Positions 62,338-64,000 of a stretch of 64,000 nucleotides of DNA are shown in pieces (positions within the stretch are counted from its first letter, which is position 1; every line of letters begins with the position of its first letter). Under the pieces are notes generated by a model that made no database searches, was not told the DNA's origin, and was given only the letters and a program-made list of their open reading frames with translations. The position numbers were made by a program, and so were the translations under genes. The stretch is from Owenia fusiformis (Eukaryota; Annelida; Polychaeta; Sabellida; Oweniidae), in the NCBI GenBank assembly GCA_903813345.2, contig CAIIXF020000125.1, positions 62,001 through 126,000 of the forward strand, in the 5' to 3' direction.

Positions 62338-64000
62338 AGACTCATGTTTAGGTGTAGCAAGCGTATTGGCGTAGTAATATTAACATACTATACTGTTTTT
62401 GTTCATTTAAATACCCGTAGCAGACGTAGTTGTACATAGGGTGACCCTACAGTGTGTATGTATACCTATAGACTCATGTTTAGGTGTAGCAAGCGTATTG
62501 GCGTAGTAATATTAATATACTATACTGTTTTTGTTCATTTAAATACCCGTAGCAGACGTAGTTGTACTTAGGGTGACCCTACAGTGTGTATGTATACCTA
62601 TAGACTCATGTTTAGGTGTAGCAAGTGTATTGGCGTAGTAAACATACTATACTGTTTTTCTTCAAGACTTAGCAGACGTAGTTGTATATACAGTGTGTAT
62701 GTATACCTATGGACTCGTGTTTAGGTGTAGCAAGCTTATTGGACTTATGTTTTGGTGTAGCAGGCGTAGTTGGCGTAGTCAACGCAGTATGTAGCTATAC
62801 CCAGGGTACACCATGGCAGTGTGTGTGTACACCTATAGACTCATGTTTAGGTGTAGCAAGCGTATTGGCGTAGTAATATTAGCATACTATACTGTTTTTG
62901 TTCATTTAAATACCCGTAGCAGACGTAGTTGTACTTAGGGTGACCCTACAGTATGTATGTATACCTATAGTCACATGTTTTGGTGTAGCAGACGTAGTTG
63001 GCGTTGTCAACACACTATATACTATAAGGTTTTTATTTAAAATAAAATACTTGAAGCAGATGTAGCTATACCCAGGGTACACCATGGAGTGTGTGTGTAT
63101 ACCTATAGACTCATGTTTAGGTGTAGCAAGCGTATTGGCGTAGTAAACATCCTATACTGGTTTTGTTCAATTAAATAACCGTAGCAGGCGTAGTTAGCGT
63201 AGTCAACACAGTATGTAGCTATTCCCAGGGTACACCACGGCAGTGTGTGTGTACACCTATAGACTCAGGTTAAGGAGTAGCAAGCGTATTGGCGTAGTAA
63301 TATTATCATACTATACTGTTTTTGTTCATTTAAATACCCGTAGCAGACGTAGTTGTACATAGGCTGACCCTACAGTGTGTATGTATACCTATAGTCTCAT
63401 GTTTTGGTGTAGCAGACGTCGTTGGCGCTGTCAACACAGTACATACTATAAGGTTTTCATTTTAAATGAAATACTTGTAGCAGAAGAAGCTATACCCAGG
63501 GTACACCATGGAGTGTGTGTGTATACCTATAGACTCATGTTTAGATGTAGCAAGCGTAGTTGGCGGAGTAAACATACTATTCTGGTTTTGTTTTTAATTA
63601 AATACCCGTAGCAGACGTAGTTGTACATAGGGTGACCCTACAGTGTGTATGTATACCTATAGACTCATGTTTAGGTGTAGCAAGTGTATTGGCGTAGTAA
63701 ACATACTATACTGTTTTTCTTCAAGACGTAGCAGACGTAGTTGTATATACAGTGTGTATGTATACCTATGGACTCGTGTTTAGGTGTAGCAAGCTTATTG
63801 GCGTAGTAAACATACTATACTATTTTTGTTCAATTAAATACCCGTAGCAGACGTAGCTGTACTTAGGGTGACCCTACAGTGTGTATGTATACCTATAGTC
63901 TCATGTTTTGGTGTAGCAGATGTAGTTGGCGTTGTCAACACAGTACATACTATAAGGTTTTTATTTTAAATAAAATACTTGTAGCAGAAGTAGCTGCAGT

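Larger units (their letters stand above)
1..64000. repeat. Satellite array, ~109-138 bp monomers in ~10-kb higher-order repeats
   Basis: The whole window except the two transposon copies consists of head-to-tail monomers in one orientation. Each can be phased on CCTATAGACTCATG or a close variant; successive phase points are for example 109, 127, 130, 132 and 138 bp apart. Dividing 64 kb by about 125 bp gives on the order of 500 monomers (an estimate, not a count). Two families interleave: alpha (TTTAGGTGTAGCAAGCG) and beta (TTTTGGTGTAGCAGACG). Neighbouring monomers differ clearly, whereas monomers about 10 kb apart are almost identical, which defines a higher-order repeat. I do not recognise the family. 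It could be centromeric, pericentromeric or other heterochromatin. Confidence 0.97.
60979..64000. repeat. HOR copy R8 (outer copy, cut by window end)
   Basis: R8 aligns with R1 at an offset of 60,785 bp, rising to 60,790 after a 5-bp difference near 63441 (the R1 counterpart near 2660 is shortened). It shares with R1 the 602-bp duplication, GTAGCCAGCG, TACCCGGGGTACACC and ACCCGTAGCAG near 62919. Private changes include TACCAATGGTAC near 62306 and ACACTATATAC near 63012. L or T type cannot be told because the window ends first. Confidence 0.88.

Noticed and set aside
1-64000. CRISPR array
   Set aside because: Repeat units are about 110-138 bp with no short constant repeat plus unique spacers, no cas genes, and a nested HOR structure typical of eukaryotic satellite.

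Overview
The window is a eukaryotic tandem-repeat (satellite) array from end to end. I find no protein-coding gene, no rRNA or tRNA gene and no single-copy DNA. The basic repeat is a monomer of about 109-138 bp in two interleaved families. Alpha carries ...CTCATGTTTAGGTGTAGCA... and usually the palindrome TAGGGTGACCCTA. Beta carries ...TCTCATGTTTTGGTGTAGCA... and ...GTCAACACAGTACATACTAT.... The only foreign DNA is a 643-bp non-autonomous DNA transposon with long terminal inverted repeats, present twice. Long-period satellite DNA plus a TA-target element point to a eukaryote, probably an animal, but the sequence does not identify the species. The DNA could be centromeric, pericentromeric or another heterochromatic block, and nothing here decides which.

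The monomers are arranged in a higher-order repeat (HOR) of about 9-10 kb. Using a recurring phase marker I divide the window into: tail of a preceding copy (1-193); R1 (194-9698); R2 (9699-16765, a shortened chimeric copy); R3 (16766-26761, 9,996 bp); R4 (26762-36450, 9,689 bp); R5 (36451-46446, 9,996 bp); R6 (46447-51376, interrupted); R7 (51377-60978); R8 (60979-64000, cut by the window end). Two HOR versions alternate. The L version (R3, R5, most of R2) has an extra block of about 1,081 bp. The T version (R4, R7, start of R6) lacks that block but has a tandemly doubled 130-bp monomer and the 643-bp transposon. R1 is T-like without the transposon. R3+R4 form a 19,685-bp dimer whose repetition begins at R5+R6. 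R6 is then broken by a local tandem duplication of 4,864 bp (46513-51376 repeated at 51377-56239) joined at a TGTTTT microhomology.

The copies form a nested history. R1 and R8, at the two ends, share an internal 602-bp duplication and ancestral base states. R3-R7 in the middle share derived bases and are nearly identical, as expected if the centre was amplified most recently. The transposon in R4 and R7 has the same sequence, the same position and the same TA target duplication, and R1, R2, R3 and R5 keep the empty site. It therefore inserted once and was copied as a passenger of satellite amplification. The many 60-135-residue open frames are by-products of repeats low in stop codons and are not annotated as genes. 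Coordinates of copy boundaries depend on the phase marker chosen; comparisons were made by eye.
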